The notes under the pieces were generated by a model. The model was not told the origin of the DNA and did no database searches. It saw only the letters and a list, made by a program, of their open reading frames with translations. Positions 17,397 to 26,239 of a DNA stretch of 64,000 nucleotides are shown in pieces. Numbering within the stretch: position 1 is the stretch's first letter; each line of letters opens with the position of its first letter. The stretch spans positions 241,191-305,190 of the forward strand of contig NZ_JAIVFT010000010.1 in NCBI RefSeq assembly GCF_020829665.1. Direction: 5' to 3'. The DNA comes from Nostoc sp. CHAB 5824 (GTDB taxonomy: Bacteria; Cyanobacteriota; Cyanobacteriia; Cyanobacteriales; Nostocaceae). The position numbers and the translations under genes were made by a program.

Positions 17397-18647
17397 ATGA
17401 GTGCAGAAATTATTTGTGTTGGTACTGAACTACTGCTAGGAGATATCCTCAACGGCAATGCTCAATTTTTAGCGCAACAATTAGCGCAGCTAGGTATCCC
17501 TCACTACTATCAAACAGTGGTTGGAGATAATCCAGAACGGTTGAAGCAAGTTATAGAAATTGCGATTTCCAGAGCGCAAATTCTCATTTTCACTGGTGGA
17601 CTCGGCCCGACACCAGATGACCTCACCTGCGAAACGATCGCCGATTTTTTTAAAGTCCCGTTGGTAGAACGCTCTGACATCATCGAAGACATAACCCAGA
17701 AATTCGCACAACGAGGTCGGGTTATGTCACCAAGTAACCGCAAGCAAGCTTTGATTCCCCAAGGTGCTGAAATTCTCCCCAACCCCAGTGGAACAGCACC
17801 CGGTATCATCTGGCAACCCCGTCCTGAAATCACGATTTTTACCTTTCCCGGTGTTCCCAGTGAAATGCATCTGATGTGGGAAGAAACAGCCGTGCCATTT
17901 CTCAAAAGTCAAGGTTGGGGTAAAGAAGTTATTTACAGCCAGAGTTTAAAGTTTTGGGGTATTGGTGAATCTGCTTTGGCGGAAAAAGTTGCTTCCTATT
18001 TGAAGTTGCCAAATCCCACAGTAGCGCCTTATGCAGGTAAGGGGGAAGTAAGATTGCGAGTTTCTGCTAAAGCCACTTCAGAAGCAGCCGCAGAAGCCCT
18101 AATTGCGCCCATTGAGAAACAAATTAAAGAAATTGCCGGACTGGATTTTTACGGCGTTAATAATGATACTCTTGCTTCCGTGGTCGGTCAATTGTTGCGG
18201 GCATCGAAGGAAACGCTTTCGGTGGCAGAATCTTGCACCGGTGGCGGTTTAGGGCAAATGTTGACTGAGATTTCAGGGAGTTCTGATTACTTTTGGGGTG
18301 GCATAATTTCTTATGACAATTCGGTGAAGGTTGGGCTGCTGGGGGTTAACCAGGAAGATTTAGATAAATTTGGGGCGGTAAGCGCGATCGTTGCAGAGCA
18401 AATGGCTGTTGGAGTCAAAACCTGCCTTGCAACAACTTGGGGATTGAGTATCACTGGTATTGCTGGCCCAACTGGAGGAACAGATACTAAGCCGGTGGGT
18501 TTAGTTTACATTGGTTTAGCTGGGCCAAAGAATGAAGTAGCAAGTTTTGAGTATCAGTTTGGCACAACGCGAGGTCGCGCTCTAATTCGTCATGTCAGTG
18601 CGAATGCAGCGTTGGATAATCTGCGACGGAAGTTGTTGACGAGCTAG
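17397..18647 (+). CDS. cinA: CinA-like competence/damage-inducible protein
   Basis: A 416-aa protein with the two classic modules. The N-terminal MoCF-biosynthesis-type domain (about 1-170) has GTELLLGDILNGNAQ and FTGGLGPTPDD. The C-terminal CinA domain (about 255-410) has SVAESCTGGGLGQMLTEISGSS and TGIAGPTGGT, the nicotinamide-nucleotide amidase region. Family members act in pyridine-nucleotide recycling and are linked to competence. Start ATG follows the low-complexity tract directly. Confidence 0.93.
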   Translation: MSAEIICVGTELLLGDILNGNAQFLAQQLAQLGIPHYYQTVVGDNPERLKQVIEIAISRAQILIFTGGLGPTPDDLTCETIADFFKVPLVERSDIIEDITQKFAQRGRVMSPSNRKQALIPQGAEILPNPSGTAPGIIWQPRPEITIFTFPGVPSEMHLMWEETAVPFLKSQGWGKEVIYSQSLKFWGIGESALAEKVASYLKLPNPTVAPYAGKGEVRLRVSAKATSEAAAEALIAPIEKQIKEIAGLDFYGVNNDTLASVVGQLLRASKETLSVAESCTGGGLGQMLTEISGSSDYFWGGIISYDNSVKVGLLGVNQEDLDKFGAVSAIVAEQMAVGVKTCLATTWGLSITGIAGPTGGTDTKPVGLVYIGLAGPKNEVASFEYQFGTTRGRALIRHVSANAALDNLRRKLLTS

Positions 18648-18710
18648 GTAACTTAAGAGCGCGTATCCGCGTCTCTATCCTCCTACACATGACCCGATCG
18701 GGTTTTGCCA

Positions 18711-18965
18711 TTACTGAGTAACAACATTCAGTGGTTGCGAGACAGTATTCACAAGCACAAATTGGTCAGCAGTGAGAATAACATTTACATATTCATAGCT
18801 TCCAACTAACTTTTGATTGGGTATGGCAATATCTACTGCATAACCTTCAGGATTTTCGTAGCATTCTACAATTGTTCCCAGTGTATTTTTAGGAATCATC
18901 AGGTTGGCAAAATCTGGTTGCACTTGTGCCAATGTTTTTATTTGATCGTAAAGTTTAGCTTTCAT
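18711..18965 (-). CDS. DUF4926 protein
   Basis: An 84-aa protein with the DUF4926 pattern (L..I.TL..V..DF... IPKNTLGTIVECYENPEGYAVDI), a small SH3-like beta fold of unknown role. In cyanobacteria it is often encoded next to another small protein of a toxin-antitoxin-like pair. Here the upstream reading frame overlapping its start is only 38 codons long. Confidence 0.65.
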   Translation of the reverse strand: MKAKLYDQIKTLAQVQPDFANLMIPKNTLGTIVECYENPEGYAVDIAIPNQKLVGSYEYVNVILTADQFVLVNTVSQPLNVVTQ

Positions 18966-19071
18966 TATTATCTTCCTCTGGTTTATTTACTTCCAGCCAG
19001 TTTGTAATTAGTCGGGGAATCTCTTTTCCATTATCAATCTGCCAGTGAGTTACAGATTCAATGACAGGCAT
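18955..19071 (-). CDS. Possible 38-codon ORF overlapping the DUF4926 start
   Basis: ATG at 19069-19071 reads MPVIESVTHWQIDNGKEIPR and ends at TAA 18955-18957, overlapping the DUF4926 start by 11 bases. That overlap is typical of coupled genes, but no family is recognised. It could be a real leader protein or the C-terminal remnant of a lost partner. It also overlaps the 5' end of the divergent gene if that uses its upstream start. Confidence 0.3.
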   Translation of the reverse strand: MPVIESVTHWQIDNGKEIPRLITNWLEVNKPEEDNNES

Positions 19072-19090
19072 TAAAAGTGTATGTATAGCT

Positions 19091-19112
19091 TATGTCCAAC
19101 GTTTTGGACATA
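19091..19112. promoter_or_regulatory. Perfect palindrome, candidate operator
   Basis: TATGTCCAA-CGTT-TTGGACATA has 9-bp perfect arms around a 4-bp centre, 20 bases before the ATG at 19133. The position and symmetry fit a dimeric repressor site controlling the two-gene unit downstream and possibly the divergent DUF4926 gene. Confidence 0.5.
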
Positions 19113-19132
19113 ATCATCTTACATTAAAAGCT

Positions 19133-19744
19133 ATGAGCAAAATTCCCATCCTCCAACCAAACAACTCGTACACTTTCAGAAGCTATTTTGAGATGTCATT
19201 TGAGCCAGAAGACATTCTGGCTGAATTTGGTTATTCTTTAAAACGTTCCTCTCTCAATCAACAAAAGTCCACCATTGAATTAGATAGACTCGCAAATCTC
19301 AAATCTCGGATTGAGGAAAGTTTGCCATATATTAGTTTGACTAGTGAAGCAGCCCGCAGAGAATTACTAATTGCCCCAATTTTACTGGATGTTGTTCACT
19401 ACACCCACGCCCAACTTAGAATCGAATATCCTCTTATAGTTACAGAACAATTAAAAGGTTCCCTTGATTATTATTTGCACGCAGACCATAAACTCTTAGT
19501 TGTAGAAGCTAAAAATGCTGATTTGGCAAGAGGTTTTACCCAGCTTGCTGTAGAACTGATTGCTATTGATGCGTGGACTGATTCTCAAGAGGCAAATCTA
19601 CAGGGGGCTGTTTCTACAGGGGATATTTGGCAATTTGGTCTACTAAATCGAGAAAGTAAACAAATAACTCAAGACCTCAATTTATATCGTGTTCCTGCTG
19701 ATATAGAAGACTTGCTGCGTATTTTGGTTGCGATCCTGAGCTAA
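19133..19744 (+). CDS. PD-(D/E)XK-like protein of unknown function
   Basis: A 203-aa protein from the ATG at 19133; an in-frame ATG at 19061 would add 24 residues but would place the palindrome inside the gene. Residues from about 90 show a HsdR-N/PD-(D/E)XK pattern: RRELLIAPILLDV, then YPL..TEQLKGSLDYYL, LLVVEAKNADLARGF and TQLAVELIAI. The D and E-A-K residues fit a nuclease core. Its stop lies two bases before the HicB-like gene, so the two are cotranscribed. Nuclease activity is inferred, not shown. Confidence 0.55.
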   Translation: MSKIPILQPNNSYTFRSYFEMSFEPEDILAEFGYSLKRSSLNQQKSTIELDRLANLKSRIEESLPYISLTSEAARRELLIAPILLDVVHYTHAQLRIEYPLIVTEQLKGSLDYYLHADHKLLVVEAKNADLARGFTQLAVELIAIDAWTDSQEANLQGAVSTGDIWQFGLLNRESKQITQDLNLYRVPADIEDLLRILVAILS

Positions 19745-19746
19745 GG

Positions 19747-19929
19747 ATGAAGCACTATCACATTAAGATTTTCTACAGTGAAGAAGATAAAGGCTATATT
19801 GCTAATATTCCTGATCTGAAATACTTTTCAACATTTGGTTCAACTGAAGAGGAAGCACTTCGTGAAGTCTTGCAAGCAAAAGAAGCATGGTTAGATGCTG
19901 CCAAAGTGGAGGGCAAACCAACTCCATAA
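19747..19929 (+). CDS. HicB-like antitoxin-type protein (orphan)
   Basis: A 60-aa protein with the HicB partial RNase-H fold: YHIKIFYSEEDKGYIANIPDL, then FGSTEEEALREVLQAKEAWLDAA. There is no C-terminal DNA-binding domain and no adjacent hicA (no short double-stranded-RNA-binding-like toxin ORF). It is translated right after the PD-(D/E)XK-like gene. It may be a solitary antitoxin or the regulator of that upstream protein. Confidence 0.75.
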   Translation: MKHYHIKIFYSEEDKGYIANIPDLKYFSTFGSTEEEALREVLQAKEAWLDAAKVEGKPTP

Positions 19930-20048
19930 CCGAGATATCGACCTGCAATTTACCAGATAGACTCATAATTAATAAATATGGTGCAATCGCGCTTTTGTGT
20001 AAAGATTGCGATCGCCTTTGGTAAAAAATCTTAACACCAATATTCAGG

Positions 20049-20635
20049 TTATTTGATTCGAGCTAAATCACGTTTTAACTTTTTGTTAATCGTTTCTAAC
20101 ACCTGAGCTTATTCTGGCGTAATTACTCCGTCTAGATGAGCAATTTTTTGACATTGCGCTAGTAAAGGTATGGCAAAATCACTATTAATTTGCTCAAGTA
20201 GAGTTTCTAAAGATGGTGGAGAAATGATCCCAAAAAAGATGATTTTTGTACAGTTAATTTATTATCTGTTGTTGTAGTAATGCCAATTGAAGATTCCACT
20301 TCAATATTTGTTTGAGATGTTAATACATCTAAATTTACTAGTGCTTCTATCTCAATTTCCTGTTGCCAATCTGGAAAATCCTCGCCTGTTACTCTACCGT
20401 ATATTTTGACATTTTTAAAAGATTGGATGCCTAAATTAATTAATCCATCACAAATAAGTGGGACTACTAACTGTTTTACTGGAACTTCAAATGATTCCAG
20501 CATTATCTGTAGACAATTTTGTTTGAAACTAGTTTTTGGCGTAATTGTGGGTAAATTTAACCACTGACTTACCAGAGTGTTAATCGCATTTGTATCACCT
20601 TGCTTGGCAAGTTCTAGAATGTTTAGCTGTATCAT
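20049..20635 (-). pseudogene. Broken gene: cyanobacterial uncharacterised protein with frameshift and internal stop
   Basis: From ATG 20635 the frame (MIQLNILELAKQGDTNAIN...) resembles a module found near the start of many cyanobacterial proteins (pattern QWLN... KQNCLQIMLES... VKIYGRVTGEDFPDWQQEIE). It ends prematurely at 20207-20209. One extra T in the run of six Ts (minus strand, near 20230) would restore a frame reading PPSLETLLEQINSDFAIPLL, which then meets TAA and resumes as AQVLETINKKLKRDLARIK to a final TAA at 20049-20051. Two lesions make it a pseudogene rather than a sequencing slip. Confidence 0.65.
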
Positions 20636-20744
20636 AGTTAGTACTGGTGAGAATCTTACCAATAACCTAGTTCAATTATTCCCACCACTAAATCACAAGT
20701 AACATATGATACAGTGAAATTGTAACCATCAGCCATCCTATGCC

Positions 20745-20812
20745 TACCCATCAACACAATTAATCACGGGATCGCTTGCTGTATTTTTCACAGTTTGTTA
20801 CAAAATTACAAA
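20745..20812 (+). repeat. 68-bp direct repeat, copy 1
   Basis: Matches 23641-23708 at 64 of 68 positions, same orientation (core CACAATTAATCACGGGATCG). Copy 2 sits directly upstream of the DUF2993 gene, so this copy may be a duplicated promoter region now stranded downstream of the cytochrome c peroxidase gene. Confidence 0.75.
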
Positions 20813-20847
20813 TTTAGTTAAAATTGGGGTTAGGAACACAATTTTTA

Positions 20848-20901
20848 AGCCAGTGATCGCACTTATTTTAATTGCCTTTTAAATAAGTGCGATCGCTGGC
20901 T
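20848..20901. terminator. Long hairpin with 21-bp stem containing HIP1 sequence
   Basis: AGCCAGTGATCGCACTTATTT (20848-20868) pairs with 20881-20901 at all but one position, with a 12-base loop. GAACACA/TGTGTTC just outside can extend it. It lies about 60 bases past the stop of the cytochrome c peroxidase gene (minus strand); no T tract follows, so termination is inferred from location. Confidence 0.5.
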
Positions 20902-20961
20902 CTGTGTTCAGTCCAAGGTAACTTGTTTGACTGTGATATTTATGGCTTCAAGTCCAGAGTC

Positions 20962-22971
20962 TTACTCTAAGAAATTTGGCTTGGGAGTAGTGACACCATT
21001 ACGACCAACTGCGGGTATTTCCACTAGCTGATCTGTAGCAGTAGGAGTTCCATTAGTATTCCCACTGGAAGTTACTGAACGTTGATTGCCTGGATGTCCA
21101 TTGGGGATGAATAATTGCGGATGGTCAAAGGGTGCTTTTTCAAGAAGTACTCGCTGATCAGTAAGTCCGTTTCTTAAGAAAGCGACCAAATCAGCTTTTT
21201 TAGCATTGGTTAAGTTCAACGGTGGTGCACCAAAACCACCGTCGTCACCTCCACCACGATTGTAAAAGTCTACTACTTGCTCCAGGGTTGCCATCCCACC
21301 GTTATGCATATATGGAGCTGTCAAGCCGATGTTACGGAGGGCAGGTACTTTGAACAGTGATTTGGTAGAATTTCCGGCTCCTGGGTCATCTGAGGCAGGT
21401 CTGATACCGTAGTTAGGGAAGAAGCCGTTAGTTGGATTACTAATGAGCGGATCAGTTGAATCTGTTGAAGCTACTCCTGCGGTTCTTCTCACCGAAGCCC
21501 TGGTGAATTCTGGAATCGTATGGCAAAAGTTACAACTACCGCCACCATTAGTCCCATTATTGACAAATACAGCCAGACCGCTTTTTTCTTGAGCGGTGAG
21601 AGCATTGATATTTCCCGCTTGGAATTTATCAAAAGGTGTCTTGTCAGATACAAGAGTAGACATATACTTTTGCATTGCTAACCCAGAGAATAAGGAGAAG
21701 TTCCAATCTCTAAGCGAAAACTGATTTGCAGGTAAAGTCTGTCCTTCCTCACTCTCATTACCATCATCATTTTTGGGGAGGATTGTTGGTGTTCCATTAC
21801 TGTCAACTTGAATGATTGACTTTGACTTCCACCATTCTTTTTTAAAAGCTTTCCGAATCAGCTGATCATAAGATGCGATAGCCAGACCGGGCCGAGGGAA
21901 TCGACTGTCAGATCCTAAAATACTGTCTTGCTTATGTACAAGTTGTTTACCTAAGGGCCTGAGGCTTTTAATCTTCTGACCTTTTTTTCGCAGAAACTTA
22001 GCGCCGACTTGAGGTAAGGTACGACCATCAGCAGATGTCTCAAATGGACTCAATAGTGGCCCGGTTACTAGGGAAGCTAGAGAGGAATTGTTGAGCGAAA
22101 CGGAAACAGCAGTTAGTTGCTTTGGTTTTGTAGCTTTGTAAACTCTAGCACTAAGGTCTGTGGCTCCTTTTATATTCACCCCATTGAAGGTTTCTTTGGC
22201 GCGACCATCCCAAAACTGGAGTTTGTTGAAGATTGTATTAATTACCGTTGGGGTATTACGCGGCTCAACTCGACGCACATTAATTCCATTGACTTGAAAG
22301 CCGTCTGGATCTGGCTTAGATGTAGTCGAATCCACTGCTTGACCCGGAACAACTTTATTAAGAACACTATTAAACACACCTTGAGATGAGGCGACATCGT
22401 TAGTGTCAGAAATAACTCTACTGGTTCGATCGTTAGGATTTGCCAGTTTGTGAAATGGAAAATCTGCCGCCGTGAGTTGATAGTTTGCACCACCACCTAC
22501 CTGGAAAGTTTTATCTTTCAATGATGCCAAAATACCAGGACTAATTTGATTCTTTGATCTGTTATCAGCTCCAGCATGAAAGTGACAACTAGCACAGGAC
22601 TGAACGCCATCACTACCAAGCTGCATATCCCAGAATAGGGCTTTTCCTAACTTAAGTAGGGCTTTTTGGTCGTCAACAAAGTCTGCGAGATTACTTGGTT
22701 GAGCCACTGCTGTTAACAGTGGTGGGTTCGCCGGGGTAGGGTCTCCAGGTGTAATCGGTGGTAAACTGGTTATGTTATTTAGGGGAGCCGGGTTCGGTGT
22801 TACTTGCGCGGATACGATACCTCCACTAGCGATCGCCACAGAAACTATGATGAAAATTGCCAGAGGGCGTAAATATCTTGATACTATTCTGGTTTTATAC
22901 CTTACATAAATCCAAAAAAACATCAAAATTAGCACGCTTAATATTGCTAATGCGGTATTTGAGCGTATCAT
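20962..22971 (-). CDS. Di-haem cytochrome c peroxidase family protein
   Basis: A 669-aa exported protein. Two hydrophobic segments near the N-terminus (about 6-22 and 37-56) suggest a membrane anchor or an unusual signal. Two c-type haem sites are seen: CASCH at 126-130 and CNFCH near residue 480. GRAKETFNG and the C-terminal YMHNGGMATLEQVVDFYNRGG are typical of the MauG/CcpA peroxidase superfamily. It would reduce peroxide or oxidise another substrate in the periplasm. It is longer than classical CcpA (about 320 aa), with a Pro/Asn-rich region at 57-95 and insertions between the haems. It is flanked by 68-bp direct repeats. Confidence 0.85.
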   Translation of the reverse strand: MIRSNTALAILSVLILMFFWIYVRYKTRIVSRYLRPLAIFIIVSVAIASGGIVSAQVTPNPAPLNNITSLPPITPGDPTPANPPLLTAVAQPSNLADFVDDQKALLKLGKALFWDMQLGSDGVQSCASCHFHAGADNRSKNQISPGILASLKDKTFQVGGGANYQLTAADFPFHKLANPNDRTSRVISDTNDVASSQGVFNSVLNKVVPGQAVDSTTSKPDPDGFQVNGINVRRVEPRNTPTVINTIFNKLQFWDGRAKETFNGVNIKGATDLSARVYKATKPKQLTAVSVSLNNSSLASLVTGPLLSPFETSADGRTLPQVGAKFLRKKGQKIKSLRPLGKQLVHKQDSILGSDSRFPRPGLAIASYDQLIRKAFKKEWWKSKSIIQVDSNGTPTILPKNDDGNESEEGQTLPANQFSLRDWNFSLFSGLAMQKYMSTLVSDKTPFDKFQAGNINALTAQEKSGLAVFVNNGTNGGGSCNFCHTIPEFTRASVRRTAGVASTDSTDPLISNPTNGFFPNYGIRPASDDPGAGNSTKSLFKVPALRNIGLTAPYMHNGGMATLEQVVDFYNRGGGDDGGFGAPPLNLTNAKKADLVAFLRNGLTDQRVLLEKAPFDHPQLFIPNGHPGNQRSVTSSGNTNGTPTATDQLVEIPAVGRNGVTTPKPNFLE

Positions 22972-23690
22972 AAGACCTCGCGATACGTGTGGAAACCATT
23001 AGGTTGAAGCTAATTCAGTAAGACTCAGCCATCTTTTTTGTAGTACTATAGTACTAACTTTACATTGCAAGCATAAACAAAATACCACACTGCACTAATG
23101 TGATTCTTTAAAGATTTCGAGAACAACGAGTTTTTTTGTACCAAATGAAACCTCGTTGTTTAAGTGTGTTATTCAATTAAATCTCTTAATCTTGATAGCT
23201 GGTTTTACCTGTTGTTTGCCTGCTACTATATGCTCCTAGCTCAGTAAAATCGCCACATAAGCTACTCAAAAATTGCTGTCAGTTCTTTCTGACTACTGTC
23301 CAAACAATAAATTTTTTAGGTAAAGATTGTGTAAATTTGTAGTTTAATTATTATTTTTAATAACATATAATCTGAAACCAATAACACTAAGAAAAGCTGA
23401 TTCAGGATGCTTAAATCATATATTTTGCTAGGCAAGCGATGTCTACGACGGGCTGCGCCTAGGCAGCTTGGTTAAAAGTCGGGCTTGACCCTCAAGGGTA
23501 AAGTGTTTACTTTGAAGCTTTTAGCCTATAAACTTCAGCGTATGATTACTATTGTCATGAATGCTGCGACGTTTTCCCTGCCTAAGTTACATTTGTAATA
23601 TTTAATACACGAGACTATCAATCATTAGTCATCCCACGTTTACCTATCAGCACAATTAATCACGGGATCGCTTGCTGTATTCTTCACAGT
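22972..23690. other. Intergenic region between divergent genes
   Basis: No gene recognised. Contains a dispersed GCGATGTCTACGACGGGCTG-type repeat at 23436-23464, AT-rich promoter-like sequence, and most of the second direct-repeat copy (23641-23708). Confidence 0.45.
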
Positions 23691-23708
23691 TTGTTACAAA
23701 AGTACAAA
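23641..23708 (+). repeat. 68-bp direct repeat, copy 2
   Basis: Partner of 20745-20812 (64 of 68). It ends 24 bases before the chosen start of the DUF2993 gene, so it probably includes that promoter or its 5' leader. Confidence 0.75.
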
Positions 23709-23732
23709 GAACTTCTAGAGACCCAAAACCAC

Positions 23733-24527
23733 ATGTTCGGCGGACTTACTGGTTTACAAAATCCTAAAGGCACAGATTGGGGAGAGCGGATGCTCAACAC
23801 GGTCGCCAGCCAAACGATTCGCCACCTGTTTACCCAAAGCGAGTCAGTAGAAGTCTTTGTGCGCTGCTACCCCTCCAGCAAACTGTTGCAAGGCAGCATT
23901 GATAGCTTCAAAATGAGCGGTCGTGGCTTGGTGATTCGGAAAGATTTCGCGGTAGAGGAGATGTCTTTTGAAACCGATGCGGTTGCTATTGACTTCGGCT
24001 CGGTTTTAAGTGGCAAACTCAGTCTTAAGCAACCTACTCAAGCGATCGCTCAAGTAATTTTATCAGAAACAGGCATAAACCAAGCCTTTAATGCGGAACT
24101 GGTGAAAAAGCGTCTGCTTAACCTCACCGTACCATCACTGACGGAATTATCTGGTGGTGAACCAGTCTCCTTTACGGAAGTTCAGGTACAGTTATTGCCA
24201 GAGAATCGCTTACAGCTTGTAGCAAAAGCAGATTTAAACAATGGCGAACTTGTACCTTTGAGCATGATTTTAACTATAGGCATTGAAAGGCGGCGGCGAG
24301 TTTCTTTCAAAGATCCAAAAATCGCACTTGACCAAGTGCCAGAAGCACAACGGGAAATCTCGCAAACCTTGAGCGTGGCGCTGGTAGAAATTTTAGATAA
24401 TATGGTCGATTTGGATCGTTTTGACCTTGATGGAGTGAAAATGCGCCTCAACCGATTAGAAACTGAAGGTCAAAAACTTATTTTCAGTGGATATGCTGAA
24501 ATTGAACGTATTCCACATAGCGCTTGA
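23733..24527 (+). CDS. DUF2993 (LmeA-like) protein
   Basis: A 264-aa protein started at the ATG at 23733 (MFGGLTGLQNPKGTDWGE); the upstream in-frame start at 23691 falls in the repeated sequence and adds a segment unlike relatives. The pattern GERMLNTVASQTIRHLFTQSESVEV, then GSIDSFKMSGRGLVI and ILSETGINQAFN fits the DUF2993 family, lipid-binding proteins of the cell envelope or thylakoid margin. No signal peptide is visible. A strong terminator follows. Confidence 0.8.
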   Translation: MFGGLTGLQNPKGTDWGERMLNTVASQTIRHLFTQSESVEVFVRCYPSSKLLQGSIDSFKMSGRGLVIRKDFAVEEMSFETDAVAIDFGSVLSGKLSLKQPTQAIAQVILSETGINQAFNAELVKKRLLNLTVPSLTELSGGEPVSFTEVQVQLLPENRLQLVAKADLNNGELVPLSMILTIGIERRRRVSFKDPKIALDQVPEAQREISQTLSVALVEILDNMVDLDRFDLDGVKMRLNRLETEGQKLIFSGYAEIERIPHSA

Positions 24528-24547
24528 TAATAAATTATCACGTAAAA

Positions 24548-24581
24548 ACGCAAAGTAAAGTTTTTCTGAGTAGCTTTGCGT
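24548..24581 (+). terminator. Hairpin ACGCAAAG/CTTTGCGT after the DUF2993 gene
   Basis: An 8-bp perfect stem just past the stop codon, preceding a second and stronger hairpin at 24602. Confidence 0.4.
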
Positions 24582-24601
24582 GAAGCTTTAAACAAATTAA
24601 A

Positions 24602-24632
24602 TACCGCCTAGATTCAATCTAGGCGGTAGTTT
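24602..24632 (+). terminator. Rho-independent-type terminator
   Basis: TACCGCCTAGATT and AATCTAGGCGGTA form a 13-bp perfect stem around a minimal loop, followed by GTTTAAAT. It sits 75 bases after the DUF2993 stop and before the convergent ugd gene. Confidence 0.7.
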
Positions 24633-24703
24633 AAATCTTGATGTTTTGAAGGGAGTTATAGGTTGTAATTAATTTTTATTTATCACTCCTAACTCCTAAC
24701 TCT

Positions 24704-26095
24704 CTATCGTCCCACCCCTACATATTGGAATCCAGCCCGTATCATTGCTTCGGGGTCAAGGAAGTTACGACCGTCGATGATAACGGGGTGAGCCATCAAT
24801 TTTGCCATCTTCACATAGTCGAGAGTACTGAACTGCTTCCATTCGGTGACAAGTACTAAAGCATCGCAACCGTCAGCTAGTCTTTCGGCATCAGTTTCTA
24901 CTAGCACACCAGAAAGCCCATGACGTAGGCCGGTTTGAGAAACAATCGGGTCATAGGCTTTGACTTTGGCTCCCAGTCGGTTTAGCTGCTCAATTAGATT
25001 GAGTGCTGGAGCGTCGCGCAAGTCGTCGGTATCGGGCTTAAAGGTCAGTCCGAGTAGTCCGATTGTTTTGCCTTTGAGAATTTTTAGAACTTGTTGGAGT
25101 TTTTCCAAAGCAATTAACCGCTGGCGCTCGTTAACACTGACAGCGGATTTTAGTAGCTGGGCTTCATAACCATAGTCATCAGCAGTGTGAATCAGGGCGG
25201 AGACATCTTTGGGAAAGCAAGAACCACCCCAACCAATACCAGCTTGTAAAAATTTGTTACCAATACGGGAGTCTAGACCGATACCTTTGGCTACTTGGGT
25301 GACATCAGCACCGACGCGATCGCAAATATTAGCAACTTCGTTAATAAAACTAATCTTAGTGGCTAAAAAGGCATTAGCGGCGTATTTAATCATCTCCGCC
25401 GAACTTAGGTCTGTTGCTAGAATTGGCACAGGGGGTAAAGATTGATCGTCAGCGTACTTGCGTTCCACAATTGGGGCATAAAGTTGTCGCATTAAGGCTA
25501 CTGCTTTTTGACTATTGCCTCCTAGTACAATGCGATCGGGGTTGAAGGTGTCGTAAACTGCCGAACCTTCGCGCAAAAACTCTGGATTGCTGATTACATC
25601 AAACTCGGCTACAAGCTCAGGTAATTTATCATTACTCGGCACCCCACCTGCGGGTACCAATGTTTTTTGTCGTTCAGCAACACCATCTAGAACAAGCATC
25701 CGCACCCAGTCACCTGAGCCAATGGGTACTGTAGATTTATTTACGATGACTTTATAACCACCGTTGAGATTTTCCCCAATTCCACGAGCTACAGCTTCAA
25801 CATAACGAGTATCACTTTCACCAGTGGGTAAAGGTGGTGTTCCTACAGCAATAAACAGAACTTCTCCGTGGGCAACTCCAGCAGTGAGATCGCTAGTAAA
25901 ATGAATTTTTTCTGCTTGAATGGCAGACTGGATAATTTCTGAGAGTCCCGGCTCAAAAATTGGAGACTGCCCAGACTTCATTAACTTAACTTTTTCTTCG
26001 TTGTTGTCTACACAAATTACATCATGTCCAATATAAGCCAAGCAGGCACCTGTAACTAAACCAACGTAACCAGTACCAATCACGCAAACACGCAT
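24704..26095 (-). CDS. ugd: UDP-glucose 6-dehydrogenase
   Basis: A 463-aa enzyme oxidising UDP-glucose to UDP-glucuronate with NAD. It has the N-terminal Rossmann motif GTGYVGLVTG (7-16), the acidic end DNNEEKV, the VGTPPLPTGESD segment and the catalytic cysteine in GWGGSCFPKD near residue 275, plus the C-terminal GLTFKPDTDDLRDAPA. The next gene upstream encodes a UDP-glucuronate decarboxylase that uses its product. The pair supplies UDP-glucuronate and UDP-xylose for exopolysaccharide. Confidence 0.95.
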   Translation of the reverse strand: MRVCVIGTGYVGLVTGACLAYIGHDVICVDNNEEKVKLMKSGQSPIFEPGLSEIIQSAIQAEKIHFTSDLTAGVAHGEVLFIAVGTPPLPTGESDTRYVEAVARGIGENLNGGYKVIVNKSTVPIGSGDWVRMLVLDGVAERQKTLVPAGGVPSNDKLPELVAEFDVISNPEFLREGSAVYDTFNPDRIVLGGNSQKAVALMRQLYAPIVERKYADDQSLPPVPILATDLSSAEMIKYAANAFLATKISFINEVANICDRVGADVTQVAKGIGLDSRIGNKFLQAGIGWGGSCFPKDVSALIHTADDYGYEAQLLKSAVSVNERQRLIALEKLQQVLKILKGKTIGLLGLTFKPDTDDLRDAPALNLIEQLNRLGAKVKAYDPIVSQTGLRHGLSGVLVETDAERLADGCDALVLVTEWKQFSTLDYVKMAKLMAHPVIIDGRNFLDPEAMIRAGFQYVGVGR

Positions 26096-26239
26096 TATTT
26101 TAACTCCTCACTTTTTTGGGGTTAGTCTTCAAAAAGAAGTATCAATATGACACTTAGACACTGGTAGTATCAGCCACTAAGCATACTAGCTACCGATAGG
26201 GTAAGCCTGCATGAAAATTTAGAGCAACGCTCTAGCTAC

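Noticed and set aside
17234..17428. 64-codon Ser/Pro-rich open frame between glyA and cinA
   Set aside because: Low-complexity translation of a C/T-rich repeat tract that overlaps the cinA start.
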